This document shows, piece by piece, positions 1-53,982 of a DNA stretch of 64,000 nucleotides (within the stretch, counting starts at the first letter, position 1; each line of letters opens with the position of its first letter). The stretch is taken from assembly GCF_004798865.1 (NCBI RefSeq), contig NW_025335941.1, positions 888,419 to 952,418 on the forward strand, read 5' to 3'. The DNA is from Varanus komodoensis (taxonomy: Eukaryota > Chordata > Lepidosauria > Squamata > Varanidae). The notes under the pieces are model-generated. The model was given only the letters and a program-made list of their open reading frames with translations, made no database searches and was not told the DNA's origin. The translations under genes and the position numbers were made by a program.

Positions 1-99
1 TGTGTTTGTTTGGCACAATTAGGCATGATAGGCAGATAACAGCTTACTTCCTTTGCTCTGAAACAAAAAAATGATGAAATGCTCAGAACAGCCCTGGAG

Positions 100-900
100 A
101 AAGCAGCTGCAAATGACCATGAGTAAGGAAACATGAGTGCATAACAGCTTGTATAGAGGAGACCTAAAACTATCTGTCACCTGGATTTTGGTGATACCTC
201 TACCAAAAACTCTGGATAACTTCCTTCAGCTGTTTCATGTAGATTTTGAACAACATGGGATAGAGGAGCCCTGAGGCATCTTATATGCGAAAGACCAGGG
301 GGCAGAACTGAAGTTTCCCAAAGGCCATGTGCTAAGATCATTTCCTTAGGAATGTCTGAAGTCATTGCAGCGTTGTACTTCCCAAGCCTAATCAGGCTGG
401 GTGACCCAGAAGAATACCATGTTGGATTATATCAGAAGTCACTGAGAAACATAGGGTTGCACTCATCCCATCCATTTCCTGGCATAAGTCATTCACCAGG
501 TTGACCAAGATGCAGTTTCAAAAGTAAGCCTGGAGTCAGGACAGAATGAACTGAAACACTCAGCATTCTTCAAAGCTATCACCCAATTCAATGACTTGTC
601 CCAAAATGGAAGATTGGAGACTGGACAGTAGTTGTAGCAGATCACAGGGCCTAGCCTTGAACTTTCTTAAAAAGAAGTTTTACTACTGCCTTGAGCTGTT
701 CTTAAGGGCAGCAGAACTATTCCCTCACTCAGTGGAGTATTTACCACCCCTGAGGTTCAAGTTTCTAGCCCAGCTCTGGCAAATTTCAGCAACAAAGGGC
801 TTCTGGGTGGTAGCCCTTGGTTCTCAAGTAGTTTCTCCACAGCCTCAAGCTGCAAACTGAAACATATGCAACAAAACACCTAGATGCATCCTAGCCACAT
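100..900 (-). mobile_element. L2-type LINE fragment (reverse transcriptase region)
   Basis: The minus strand translates in pieces to a decayed L2 reverse transcriptase. In order there are matches to the region upstream of the active site, a diverged copy of the QGSxLSPMLFNIYM box (here LLYPMLFKIYMKQLKEVIQ at about 230-280) and the RxHQ segment after it. Several stops and frameshifts break it. It lies in a MAP7D2 intron near the left edge. The open frames at 177-365 and 591-860 here are not genes. Confidence 0.75.
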
Positions 901-2473
901 CCATCCCTCACTCTGTATTTAAGTGATGTCAAAAATGAAAAGCATACCCTTTGAGAGCCTATTGGGGGTGTACATTCAAGAAAACATTTATAATGAATTC
1001 AGGCATACAGGAAATACATGCGGCATTTAGGTAATTTCCCAAGGGACTAAAAAGATGGAGTCTGTACAAGAAGCTTTTATAACCTATTAATTACATACAT
1101 AGTTTGTGGATCAAGTGGGGGAATCAAGTACACAGCATACTAGAAGCACACCCAAATAAAAACAAAAAGAATTAAGACAATACAAAAAGAACCTTCAGGA
1201 CAGGTAACCATTAGCAGATCTATTTAGCATATTTTGTACCTCCAAAGGACAGGCAGGCATTAGCATCTCTAGGGTGTACATGAATTCCTGATCAATTTAG
1301 GAATCTCATCTTAAGTCTTTTAATTTCCCATTTTTTCTTACAGTGTCAGGCTTTTAACAGCCATATTATGGCAAAGATTTTGCTCATTTTTTTCTGACAG
1401 TAGGCATGGATGTGAATATTTTATCCAAAGAAGGTAAAGCAAATTGGTCAAAGAAAGCCCTTAGTGATTCTAGGAAAGTTTATATCCTGCCTTTCCAGAT
1501 GAAATTTTCAAGCTGACTTTAGTTTATAAAACAACTTAAATTTCAATTATTCAGGCCTTGTATACACAGCCAATAGTTAAAACATGGCATTATATCACTA
1601 CATTATTCACAGCTGCTGATAAAAAAATCAGCCAAACTACATAGCACTCATTTTCAGTAGTTATAACTACTGTAGAATATGGGACAGCACAGCCTGATAA
1701 ATGGGGGCTATATGGTGCCACAGAGCATTTAACTGTATCTGGTGTTAAATCCTATCTCTGTCCTCTAACTTTATTCATCCAGAAGCACAAATGTGTGTAA
1801 CGAAGAAAAATATTATTGCATTATTTTCTTTTTCACATTTGCTGAGCCTGAGCAGACAGCACACTAACAGTGACCTCTGTAAATACATGATCTAATGCAA
1901 GAAATGACAATTTTCCTTCTTGCTTCATGTACAGCTACAAAGCACAAAATAAACTCCCAAGTAGCAAAGGCACGATGCCTTAAATGCTAGCTAACTTAAA
2001 TGTTAGCTAGCCCAGCTAGCTTTTAAAAACCTATGTCCCTCACATTTTCTCCAAGTACATAAGATCCTAAGAACTAAACTTAAGAAATAAAATTTCATAT
2101 GTGGTATTTATCTCTTACAAAGTAAGCTATTTTAGCTGTTTACCTTTCACTGAAGTTCCTCCAAGAAACTTTAGATTACAATGCATTTACAGCAATGAGA
2201 ATATTCTTAGGCAACACAGATATCTGTTCTAATGGTAAGTATTCCCAGTTTTAGAAGTATTCACACATTTAGACACAATATCATGTCAGAAATACAGATT
2301 CCCTAAATATTAAGTCTTTCAAACTAATAAAGGAAGCAACAGGCAGTGAAGGTGGGGTAAACAGAAGATGAAGAGAAAATTGTTATCTTTATCCTGGCGA
2401 ACAAAATACAAAACCATATAAATATAAAAACAGAACAGAGCTTTTTCTTGGTCCAGCCAAGTTTCAAACCTAC
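901..2473. other. MAP7D2 intron sequence, nothing recognised
   Basis: AT-rich sequence with no convincing exon or transposon. A perfect small inverted repeat, GCTAGCTAAC at 1,986-1,995 and GTTAGCTAGC at 2,002-2,011, is the only structure noted. Confidence 0.6.
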
Positions 2474-43883
<41,410 letters not shown>

Positions 43884-44060
43884 CTTCCTACTCCTCCAGC
43901 GCGCTAGATGAGGGTTACTTTTTTCTTTGGGCGCCTGGCGCCGCGCTTAAGCACCGTAGATGCTAATAACGCTGCTGTCGCACAGGCGCACTGCCTGTTC
44001 TGGCACGACACCTGACGCTGCGTTGTGGAGATCGGGAAGGCGGGAAATGAGCAATAAACG

Positions 44061-44190
44061 CTCGAGGTAAAGGGGGGCAGAAAGCAGGCTTGGGGTGGCT
44101 GCTATGGTTGCAAAAAACGGGGGTAAGGGTAATAAAAAGTCGAGGTTAAGGAGGCAGAGTGGAGGCTCGGGGTGGCTGCTATGGTGGGGG
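44061..44190. repeat. Tandem duplication, period 78 bp, in the MAP7D2 upstream region
   Basis: The block CGAGGTAAAG...GGGGTGGCTGCTATGG, starting at 44,063, recurs in slightly diverged form starting at 44,141. Unit length is therefore 78 bp, with about two copies, the second truncated. Confidence 0.75.
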
Positions 44191-44700
44191 GCGAACAGGC
44201 AGCTTCTAAACGCTTCCCAGTTCTTCATTCCACATTTCAGCAATCCTTGCTGCACTTTTGCTAACGTGCGACAACCTGCTCGTGCTTGCTTTTCCCTCCT
44301 CTTGCCCCAGGCGGGCAGCAGCGCCTGTTCCACAAGCTGCTTTGGAGTGCGCGCCAAAAAAGGAGCCGCGCCGGTTCCAAAAACCCCTCCAGCTTGGGAA
44401 AGGAATGCCTAGAATAAGGGAGGCTAACGCTTTAACGCCCAGGGAGACAGCGAGTCAGAACTTCTCCCACAGGCTTGTTGGCCGAGCTTCTACAAGTCGT
44501 CATCCCACAGACTTCTCTTGAGATATTTGTCTATTTTCACTTAACAGGCGGTTTAAAACAAATCAGGCAGTGGAGGGGAGATGAAAAGCGGCGCGCCCTC
44601 GTAAGGAGAAAGGACATGTTGGCAGAGACGCGCTTCCCGCATCCAAAAACGAGGGGCAAATGCGTCATATGCTCTGTGCAATAGCCTCATACTGGGAGTA

Positions 44701-47700
44701 GAGGCGCTTTGTCTTGGAACGGGAGGTGTGTCTTGTTTTGGTTTTTACTCCCCGCTTTTTCGGGGAACATTTTCTTTGAAGACTTTCCGTCGGTTCAAGA
44801 ATTGCGCTTTGTCCTTATGGTAGGTATCCCAAACTAGTCCTTCGTTGTTTCTGTGTCATTTGATGTCAGCATGGGTTTATTGTGTTAACTCCTAATGCCA
44901 AACTGGGAAAGGCGAATATCAAGGTTATTACATTAAATAGGAAGTAACACTGAGAAGAGAGCTCTACTTTCAACCGGAGGTGAGAATTAGTTTTGACTGT
45001 TAACGCAAACCTGGGAAGCTTCCTAAGGCGGTGAGTTTGGCTGGTGTGCCTAACAAGCAAGTTAACTCTTCGGGAGACCGTTTTATTCCGCATATGCACG
45101 AGCAAAGCAAGGTTATGTGCAGCGCCCACCCAAACAGCGCCGGTTTCTAACTTTTATACCTCTGATTAAACATTGTATTCCCCCTCCCTCTGTTCCTTCC
45201 ATTGTTCTAGCGCATGTTCTTGCTCCAATCTAGTCTAGCCCCAAATAGTTTCAGCTGTCCCATCCTTGCCTCCCTTAGTATTTGGGAGGGGTCTCTTCCT
45301 TAGTTTACACAGTGGTCATCCATCATGAATGCCTCTGAGCCTTGAGGTTTATGACTAGGGCATATTTGCCTATCAAGTGTACAACTAAGGGTTTAAGCCT
45401 AAGGAAATCTTACAACTACCTGCCAGCCATGCTGGCTGAGGATTAGTGGAGTAGTAGCACTTTTTTGGGGTCTAACCATACATAGGACTGTGTAGTAACA
45501 AGCTCTGTTTTCAGCTTTATATCAGGGATCAGTATCCTCAAGTGAAGAGGTTCTAGAGTTCCAAGTGGAGGGCTATGTATCTTTACAGTCCACCACCCTC
45601 CATGTGGTTCCATGTCAGTCTTTCCATCCTCCCTGCTTCAATGTGTATCACAACTTAAGTGTTGCTGATCCTCATCCTGTTCTGTCTTTTCACCACATCC
45701 ATTCCCTTGTTTTCCTATTTTTCCTAAGGTTTTCAAGGCCATTAAGCAGCCTATGGATTCTGCAAGAAGCCACTGTGCCAGCAGAAAAGTGAGGCCTAAT
45801 GGGGAGTAACAAGTTGACAGTGACTACTGGTATATACATAGAAAATTCAATGAACATTGCAGGGCACAGACAGAAAAGCAGAGAGTTTCCGGATAGGTGA
45901 GGCTCTGCAAGATCTTGGAACCCTTCCTTTCTCAATAAGCCTCTCTAAAGAGGCCAAAGCTGCAGCAGTCCTGCGGCTGGTTTAGTAATTTTCTCATTGG
46001 CATCAATGGGAGACAAAGTATTAAAGATCTGTCCTCCCCACTACCTGCACTGACCACAAGAGTATTAACTTTGGGACATGACAGTCCTGGGGTATCTTGA
46101 ATGAGACAGTCACTCTGGTGAAGGGCCATGGGACTTGCAATTGCTCCTTTTTGAGATGCAGTGAAAACTTTAAACTCCTTCAAGTTGCTTATGCATTTAT
46201 ACTGAATAAGAAACTAGGAACATTCATTTGGAATAGGGTTTCATACAGCACAAAGGTCCACAGCTGGAAATCTTCATAAGTGGAATTGATTTCTATTGTG
46301 TAGTATCTTTAAATCCTAACCAGACTGTAGTATAGGTTCCAGTATGCTTTGTGCAATTGTCAAGATTTGAAATCTTGCAATTCGTTTCTGAGTTTCAGAA
46401 GTGAGCCCCAAGAGGTGAAAGCACTATAATCAAGTTTTCTATTCATTTGTCAGCCTTTAGGCTCTTAGATAGTATGCAACTATGAACTTGTGTTAATTGC
46501 TTTACATGAGCAATATTTTTTCACAGGTTCTTACACCTAGCTGAGGCAGATGATTGCTTTAGGTTCTGGAATTAACCACAAAAAATATTCTGTGTGCATT
46601 GAGGATAGAGAAACTTGATCTCTCTATAAATTCACATCTGTAGTCTTGGCAGGTATAGTAAAACATGTTTAAATTAAAACATTTGTAGCATCTATTAAGT
46701 TTGCAGAGCTGTTCTGTAAACTTAAGCAAAATAGAATAAAAACAAATTAGCAAAAAGAATGCACTATTATTTTGCATCTTGAATATAAGATCTCATTTGA
46801 CTCATACAGCTAACCTCCCCCCCCCGTCTTTTCCCCCATGCACAAATATACGCATTCCAGGCTATTAAATAGATGTTCAGTAAGCTGAGAAGAGTACAGT
46901 TTACACAGAGGACAGCACTTAAGTTCACTCTGATGTGCCATTTAAAAAACAGAATCTCAGAAAACAGTCTGTTGATCAGTGAGTTTGTGAGGGAGATATT
47001 TGGTATAGGGTGCGATGAAGCAGTTGCTTAGCCACCTGCTCTTAAGTCCTGTAAGGACTGCCCTGAAGGTTCCCTGTGTCCCCTCAAGTGATTTGAGGAC
47101 CCATATTATCTCATTGCTGAGTGCAAAGTGTGGGTACATTTTTCCACAGTAAAAGATTACATTTTGAAGCCAATAACTTCAATCTAACAGTATTCACAAA
47201 TGTCAATAGAGAAAATTGCATAAGAATTGGAAATATTTAACTACAAAAATGTCACTTCTAACATTCAGCATTTACCCTACTTATGCCAATCATTCAGCTT
47301 CCAAAAGACAATTTAAATATACAATAGGGTATTTGGTTTTTTAACCATACACATCCTGTTGTTTATAAATGTATTTTTAATTATGAGTCAATTATGACAG
47401 GATCACTATTCATTTGATGGTTCAAATCTTCAAATGTATCAAATTTCTTTCCTTGTAATTGAATAACTTTGCAATAAAGTGTTGTACAAATTAAAAAGTT
47501 GTTTTCTTTGATTACAGGCATCATTTTGCCAGCTTGTAATGTGTCTGTGAAGGGATACTGGCCCCAAAATGCTCCTTTCTCCTGTACCCCCAGAGAACCA
47601 CAGTAGTGATACAGTGGAACATGATTTCTGCATTACAACCTGTATCATAAGTCAGTGGCTACAATGAACAAGTTGTGATATTCCTTGCCAGTCAGATTTA

Positions 47701-48399
47701 GGAAGTAGTGGTTCAGCTACCATGCATTCTTCCAAGGATTGTGCTTCCACTAATGCATTTGCTTGCTCAATACCTAAGATTTATGTAATTCATTATTCTA
47801 ATTATATGTTTTGCAATAAAGTGCTAGCATTACATGAAATCAACTTAGCAATTTTGAAAAAAGATCTACATATAATACTTGTATACAACTATATACAATA
47901 CTTATATACCTATTGGCTTATATTTCAGTAAACATGTATAGTATTGGCTATAGGTAAACCATTTTATATGGATTGTAGATTTTGCATTCAGAACTAATCT
48001 TTATTTAAATACTTTAAAAGCACAATCCTCTGTATTCTTGAGGACTGCCTGCATATTGTGGAGAGCTGAAGGAGCACACAGATGAAGGTTGTTTCCATGC
48101 TTCTCCAGCCCATCAGAAGTCAGTGTAGGGGCTCTCCCAGTGGCAGCCTGGGGAGCCACACCACTGGAGGAGCCCCTAGCAGGCCACTGTAAGGCTTTGG
48201 TGCTGCTATTACTGGAGTTTCTCTGGTGGCATGGTGGAAATGTGCATTCTGGGGGCAGAAAATGATTTTGACCATACAAGTCTTTTGTCTTGAGTACAGG
48301 AAGAGGAGGGTAAGTTTTTGCTGGATTATATATGCAGATAGAGCCTATCCTCAAAATCAAAGGCATCACAGTTCTTGTAAATGTTATTTTAGACTGCAA
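44701..48399. other. Intergenic DNA between MAP7D2 and EIF1AX, nothing recognised
   Basis: No exon with splice sites and no named repeat was seen. Open frames up to 132 codons (48,001-48,399, minus strand) have no recognisable motif. A C run lies at about 46,817-46,825. Confidence 0.6.
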
Positions 48400-48962
48400 T
48401 AATAGAAGTATAGCTTCTAAATCAACTGAAGTACTGGTTCACCCTCTATTCAGCACTAGTTAGGTCCCATTTTTAGTATTGTATCCATTTATGGGCACCA
48501 CCTTTTAAGAAAGATGTAGACATCTACAGGGGATTCAGATGAGAGCGGTGAGGATGATCAGGGATATGGAAACAAAGCCCTATGAAGAGAAATTGGAAGA
48601 ACTGAGCATGTGGAGCCTGGAGAAGATTGGAGGTGGAGAGAATGAAAGATACTTCAAATATCTGAAAGGCTGTCACCCAGAAGAGAACAGGATCTCTTCT
48701 CTATCATGGCAGAGTACAGGATGCAGAAGCTAAAGGAAGCCAAATTCCAGCTGGACATCAGAAAAAACTTCCTGTTTGAGTGGTACAGCACTGCAGCCAC
48801 TTACCTAGTGAAGTTGTGGGCTCTCCCACACTGGAAGCATTCAAGAGATAGTTTGACAGCCATGCCCAGGCATGCTTTAACCTGGAGTCCTGGATTAAGG
48901 AAGGGGATGGGCTTGAAGGGTCAGGCCCCTTCCAACTCTGCTACTGGATGATTCTGTGAACG
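48400..48962 (+). mobile_element. CR1 LINE fragment, 3' end
   Basis: It encodes the C-terminal part of CR1 reverse transcriptase. MRAVRMIRDMETKPYEEKLE followed by ELSMWSLEK, then YFKYLKGCHPEE, are lightly diverged versions of the CR1 motifs. The DNA continues to the CR1 3' end, CCCCTTCCAACTCTGCTACT followed by GGATGATTCTGTGAA. The frame is broken upstream. It is 5'-truncated, as is usual for CR1. Confidence 0.9.
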
Positions 48963-51920
48963 ACAGCTGCAAAACTTAGAGTTTCAGCTCTTATCTTGAA
49001 GCAGGTTTCTGAGGTTAGAGCTAGAATTCCAAAGCCATCTATGGTGTCTAGTATTGTGACAACACTGGAATCTGTCCCTCTTCAGTTCACAGACCTCCTC
49101 TTGTGCTCAGCCCAATCTTAGAAAACAAGCTGAGAGGAAGTCTGCAAACACTTGTGGAACCCCAGTGGCCCAACCAGTAACTTTCTCCACAGCACATCCA
49201 GCACAAAGGCTGCAAATCCTGTGTGGAAAAGGGACACTGCTTTGAGCCACATGGGGCTCAATTCCTGGCAATCGCCACATGAACACTCTGCACACTTGCC
49301 AGGAAGTCCAACTCACAGCTGTGAGAAAGCAAGCCAAGCCTACTGAATCGGATGGATTCCCACCCCCAAAATTGATTTCTCACACATTCCTAGTTTGGAT
49401 AGTGACTAGTGGCCCTGTAAGCATTTTAAGTTGGCCCTGCAAGCATTCAATATAACAGTTGAATCCTATGATGCATTAATGTAAGGAAAAACAAACTTTT
49501 AGCAAATTTATTATACCATAAGTTTTCATGGACTTCCACTTCAAATGAATTAACTCTTATCACGAGCTAAAGATTATACAGTGAGCTCAAAGGAAAGTGA
49601 AATGCACAAGGTAATAAGTGACAATCACATTATTAACAATGGCCATTCATAAAACAGATCTTGCTGATGGAGATTGTTCATAAGAATATAAGAAAGTCCA
49701 CATTCTATAGCATGGCAGAACCATGCCCCTGATGACCAACCTTTGCAAACCCACTAGAATTAAGATGCTTTAATTTTTAAAGTAAAAATATTTAAATCTT
49801 CCAGTAGTTAAACAAGATAAAAGAAGCCAAATCTAAAATAGAAGCACAGGTGTCAAACCCCTGGAAACTCCAATCTGAAATTTCAATATTCCAATTGGGC
49901 TCTTGTTAGTAAATTAGTATATATTTTACTCTATTAGTTTGATAAGGATTTTAAGATGTACTGAAGCCTGCTTGAAACCGCATCTGTGTAGTAACTTCTC
50001 CATACATTGGCTGCAATGAGTACAGCTGCTCAAGTTGTGAATTACTGGCACTGTATGGAGAGTTGTCACAATCACTTGATGAGTACAATAAATAGTTCTT
50101 ACCAGAGAGGGGAACATATCCCCCACTCCAAAAATCAGAAAGATTAAACTACTTGGACCTCCCTACCCTATGATTCTATCTTAGTCAAACTCAACTACCT
50201 GCAAACACTAAAACATACAATTTTTCTCAGCTATATAAATTCATCTTTTCTATTAATCGTTTCAATCAATCAGTAAATAATCAGCATACATTGTCACTAG
50301 AATCAACAATTAGAAGCAGATATGGTCTAATGGCTAAGTGGCTGCTAGAATTTCTCTGATTCAAGTCAGGTCTCTTAACTGCAGGAAAGATGGATAAAAT
50401 CAAATCTTGATCCAGCCTCCCTAAAATATGCTAAGTGTTTAAAGAGTTCAAAATACAGGTGCACATGAGCAACTGAAAACAGAAAAAATGCAGTTAGGAG
50501 ATTGGAGAAGCAAAGCAAAAGAAAAAATTAACTTCTTGCCAAATGTAGTCATATTAAAAGAAACTGTATGTCTGATTTTTTCTTCAGAGTAAGTACAGTT
50601 AGAGCTAGCTAGTAATTTAAATTGGGTCTGCCATTCACTGGAGACATTCATCTACACAAACATATACTCCACACTCCAACAGTTCTCAAACCTATGTGAC
50701 AACTTGTCATCTAACTATATTTCGTAACAGTAGAGATTGCAGGGGCTAGATGTATGAACAAAAGATTCACATGGCTTAGTTCAACTGATCAAATATTTTT
50801 TTAAATGGTCTCTTTCATGTCTGCACATTTGTGTTTAAGCATGCTAGTTTTTGCCCTCCTCATTCTGAAACAACCCAAGATAACTCTTCCTGGGTTGTTG
50901 TGATGTGCAAAGCTGGCATTATGGCTTAGGGCTAAACAACCCAGAGTTTTAATACATAGTTTGTTGTTCAGTTCAAACATTGAGTTTAACAATAAACAAC
51001 GCAGTACCAGGTTTGTACATCATGACCATAACCCAGGGATGGGACATTTCTGGATTGTTTTGGAAAGCAGAAGCAGAGTGTGTGCAAGCAGCAGCATGTG
51101 TCCTTGCTATTGTGTAACCATAATTAACCATGTATTAAACAGCACATAGCAGTAACATGAGTCATTAGGTTGTTAGTAAGAGAGCTAATAATTGGAATCA
51201 CTTTAACAGCTCCATCTGAAAAAATATTACTGCTAAGAGCACCATTTTTCTTTTGGCTGTCAATCTGGATGACACTAAGGAAAAGTATACATTAAGAAGT
51301 TGTTACCTGATTTCAGACAACACTGCTATTTTAACTGAATTGCATATCTCTTTAATTAAGCCACCATAAACAACTTGAATTTAGGTACATAGTCTGCAAC
51401 TATACATTTCCAGCATATTGCATTACATGGCACCAGTTTTTCCTTTAAGGAGGAAACAGTTTAATATTTTATATGTATGTCTTTAAAAATCAAAGTACTG
51501 TAAGAAGTTAATACATGCACAAACTTTACATCTTGTTAATGAGGAGGAAAATCCATTTACAGTCTATGCAAGCCTAGAAGTGATGTGAGCATTTTAAATT
51601 AACAAACTTAACAGGAATTCTACAACTCATGTCTGACAAATATAATTTGAAAGACAGTTGAAATTGAGATTGGGAGGAGGAGGCATAGATTAAAAGCCAT
51701 GTTCAGTGGATTGCTTCAGGCAACTCCCATTCTCTCAATCCAACCCATTGATCTCATGTTGCTGGAGGATAAAATGGAATATTTCACATGCTTTTCTAAA
51801 CCAAGATTCTTGGAAAAGAGTCTTGAAAAATATGCCTTTAAAGGTCTGTCCTTACACTGCAAGTCACTCTTTTGAATCATAGTTATAGGTAGAAGTAGAG
51901 CTTAAGACAGAAGCAAGAAA
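48963..51920. other. Intergenic DNA, mostly unassigned
   Basis: No gene was recognised. The stretch 50,830-51,140 contains AACCCA/TGGGTT-type inverted motifs resembling those at 58,575-58,815 and may be an old foldback element. Confidence 0.5.
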
Positions 51921-51924
51921 TCAG

Positions 51925-52075
51925 TAGCAAAGCACACTTCTTTCACGCAGAAGGCTCAAGATTCAATCCCTAATACCTCCACAGCTAAAAAAAAAGAATT
52001 GCGAGTATTAAGATCTATTGTCAGAATAAAAAGACTTCCATCAGAAATGGGCCAATGATTTGACTCGTTATCACT
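51925..52075 (+). repeat. tRNA-derived SINE
   Basis: AGCAAAGCACACTTCTTTCA, CGCAGAAGGCTCAAGATTCA and ATCCCTAATACCTCCACAGC, then ATGGGCCAATGATTTGACTC farther on, match the same SINE family as 24,690-24,855, here on the plus strand and lacking most of the A box. Confidence 0.65.
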
Positions 52076-53659
52076 GGACCTACTATATACACACTTTTTA
52101 AAGTGTGTTGCTGTTCAGAAAATGAGTGTGTGCGTGCACGTGTGTATTATATATATTAAAGTGAGACAATTCCTTTAATTATAGAATTAATATAAACATT
52201 ACAGTAGCAGAGCTTCTGGTATTAACTCTCTTATGTCTATTACAATGTTACAAGCAAGTATCTGTGCTGTAATGCACAACCAAAGTATGCAAGAGTGTGC
52301 TTGTTTATTAAAGGAAATCTACCTGTTTCATTTTTACAAATCAAAAGCTCCAAGCAATGTTTTATCCCTAAACTCCTGCAATATCAGTTTATTAGTAAGA
52401 CTATCTCACACTATGTTTTGTGCAACTGAGAAAACAGACATTGTAAATTAAAAAATACAAATTAAATTCATATCATCAAACAGTTGACATTGCTTGATAT
52501 CAAAAACACATGAGGCAAGCATCATAAGAACTTTAACACCTGTTAGCAAACCCCTAACCTCAGAACTCGCTATATGGATGCTAACTCCACAGTACCTGAA
52601 TTGTGGCTGAATTCATTTCCATTTCTGAAGTTTCTGTTTTCTCAGAAAAATAGATGCATAACTGAATTTCCATATGGAATCTGTTGCACTCAACAGTAAT
52701 TAACCATCCATTTAAGTAGACAATGAAAGATACACCACTAAGGAGACACAAACTCAATCTAGAAACTACATATTTATAGGATTATGTTAGTCTTTACTGA
52801 TTTTTTTAGGTGCAATGTTCCCATAAACTGGAAATGCTCATTTTATGCTTTTTTAAAACTTGCTAAAGATTTTCTAAACTTGAGATGTGATTTCTGTACC
52901 CCAATTCAGAGTGTACAAAAGTCTTTACAGAAGTGTACCTCATTTGAATAATATTCAAGATAAAATAAATTTTATTCTTTAAACATAAAATTTTGTGATG
53001 TAAAAATATTCTAAATGATTTGGATCCAAGTTTGTCCTTCCATGAACAGAAGGGTCCATTCTGTTTATGCAAGTAATTGAGATCCACTGCAGACTCCTCC
53101 TTTCTCCCTGCAGCCCAGTGCACTACCTCCTAAGCAACTTCTGAAGAGGCACCAGGGGAAGGAGGATCAATCAGCCCTTCTCATCCTCCTGTGAAGAGAG
53201 CTGGAGAAGAGGTTCTAGTCATTATACAGATTTTGTGCATACCATGGTCAAGCCTTCTTGTTAGGGCAAAAGAACCCTCTGAAAGGTTTAATTACAGGAG
53301 AACAACGCACATCTTTCAAATTAATGAATAACTTAAATTTAGTGCCATCTATAGTTTTGAGTTTTACCATTACCAAATACAGAATAGCAGTTCAAATGTA
53401 TATAACCTTTTAAAATTTATTTTCTCACCACTTATGGAAAATCTATCTGTAAAAGAGAAGAAATTTAATATCAAACCAGTATAAAAATAACATGCAACTA
53501 AAGCTTAGAAAAGCAGAGTCAGGCATTAATTTTAATGGAGACTTCTGCCTGTCTGTTAAAATCTTACAAACTGATTTCAAAGGGTATAAGGAAAAAGTAC
53601 TGCACTGGCATATTTGGACACTAACCTGCATATGTATTTAATCAAAATCCATGATAAAT

Positions 53660-53976
53660 ATAGGGCAAGATTTTTTTTTTATTTTGAGAAACAGGTTTAG
53701 TGAAGTTTAGTGGTGAAAACAGATGGAGCAAACATGGAAATTTATAGCAGGTGTATTTACACAGATGTAAAAGTTTATGGTAAAGCGAAAAAATAGTTGT
53801 AATATTACATTTAACTTTGCAAGTTCAATATTATCTGTTTTTAAAGAAATATAAATACTTAAACATTGGGTTTCATGTAACTACAAATGCTCTGCAGTTT
53901 CAGTCTTCTTAAAGATAGGGACTTTAAAGCAAAATTCTTGAGGTGGGAAGTTGGAATGTATACTTCGCAGTTCCAT
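53660..53976 (-). other. EIF1AX: EIF1AX 3' UTR (minimum extent)
   Basis: AT-rich sequence follows the stop codon. It contains TGTAAATA on the minus strand at 53,754-53,761, matching the Pumilio recognition element, and several ATTTA motifs. The far end is inferred from the first AATAAA. Mammalian EIF1AX has a longer 3' UTR, so transcription may run on. Confidence 0.55.
53678..53683 (-). terminator. Candidate EIF1AX poly(A) signal AATAAA
   Basis: AATAAA on the minus strand lies about 300 bases after the EIF1AX stop and runs directly into a stretch of A. Other AATAAA hexamers on this strand at 53,416-53,421 and 52,971-52,976 could serve longer transcripts. Confidence 0.45.
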
Positions 53977-53982
53977 TTAGAT
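53977..53982 (-). CDS. EIF1AX: EIF1AX last coding exon (final Ile codon and stop)
   Basis: After a CACCTACAG acceptor the exon reads ATC TAA, which completes the conserved DIDDI terminus. The rest of the exon is 3' UTR. The assignment rests on the splice site, the frame (phase 0 from exon 6) and the expected last residue. Only two codons are available, so this is the least certain EIF1AX exon. Confidence 0.85.
   Translation of the reverse strand: M

Noticed and set aside
44095-44684. Plus-strand open frames upstream of MAP7D2 as a possible divergent gene
   Set aside because: They overlap the 78-bp tandem duplication and show no recognisable protein. A divergent transcript is possible but not supported.
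48001-48399. 132-codon open frame on the minus strand
   Set aside because: Low-complexity Ser/Pro content, no family motif, no splice context.
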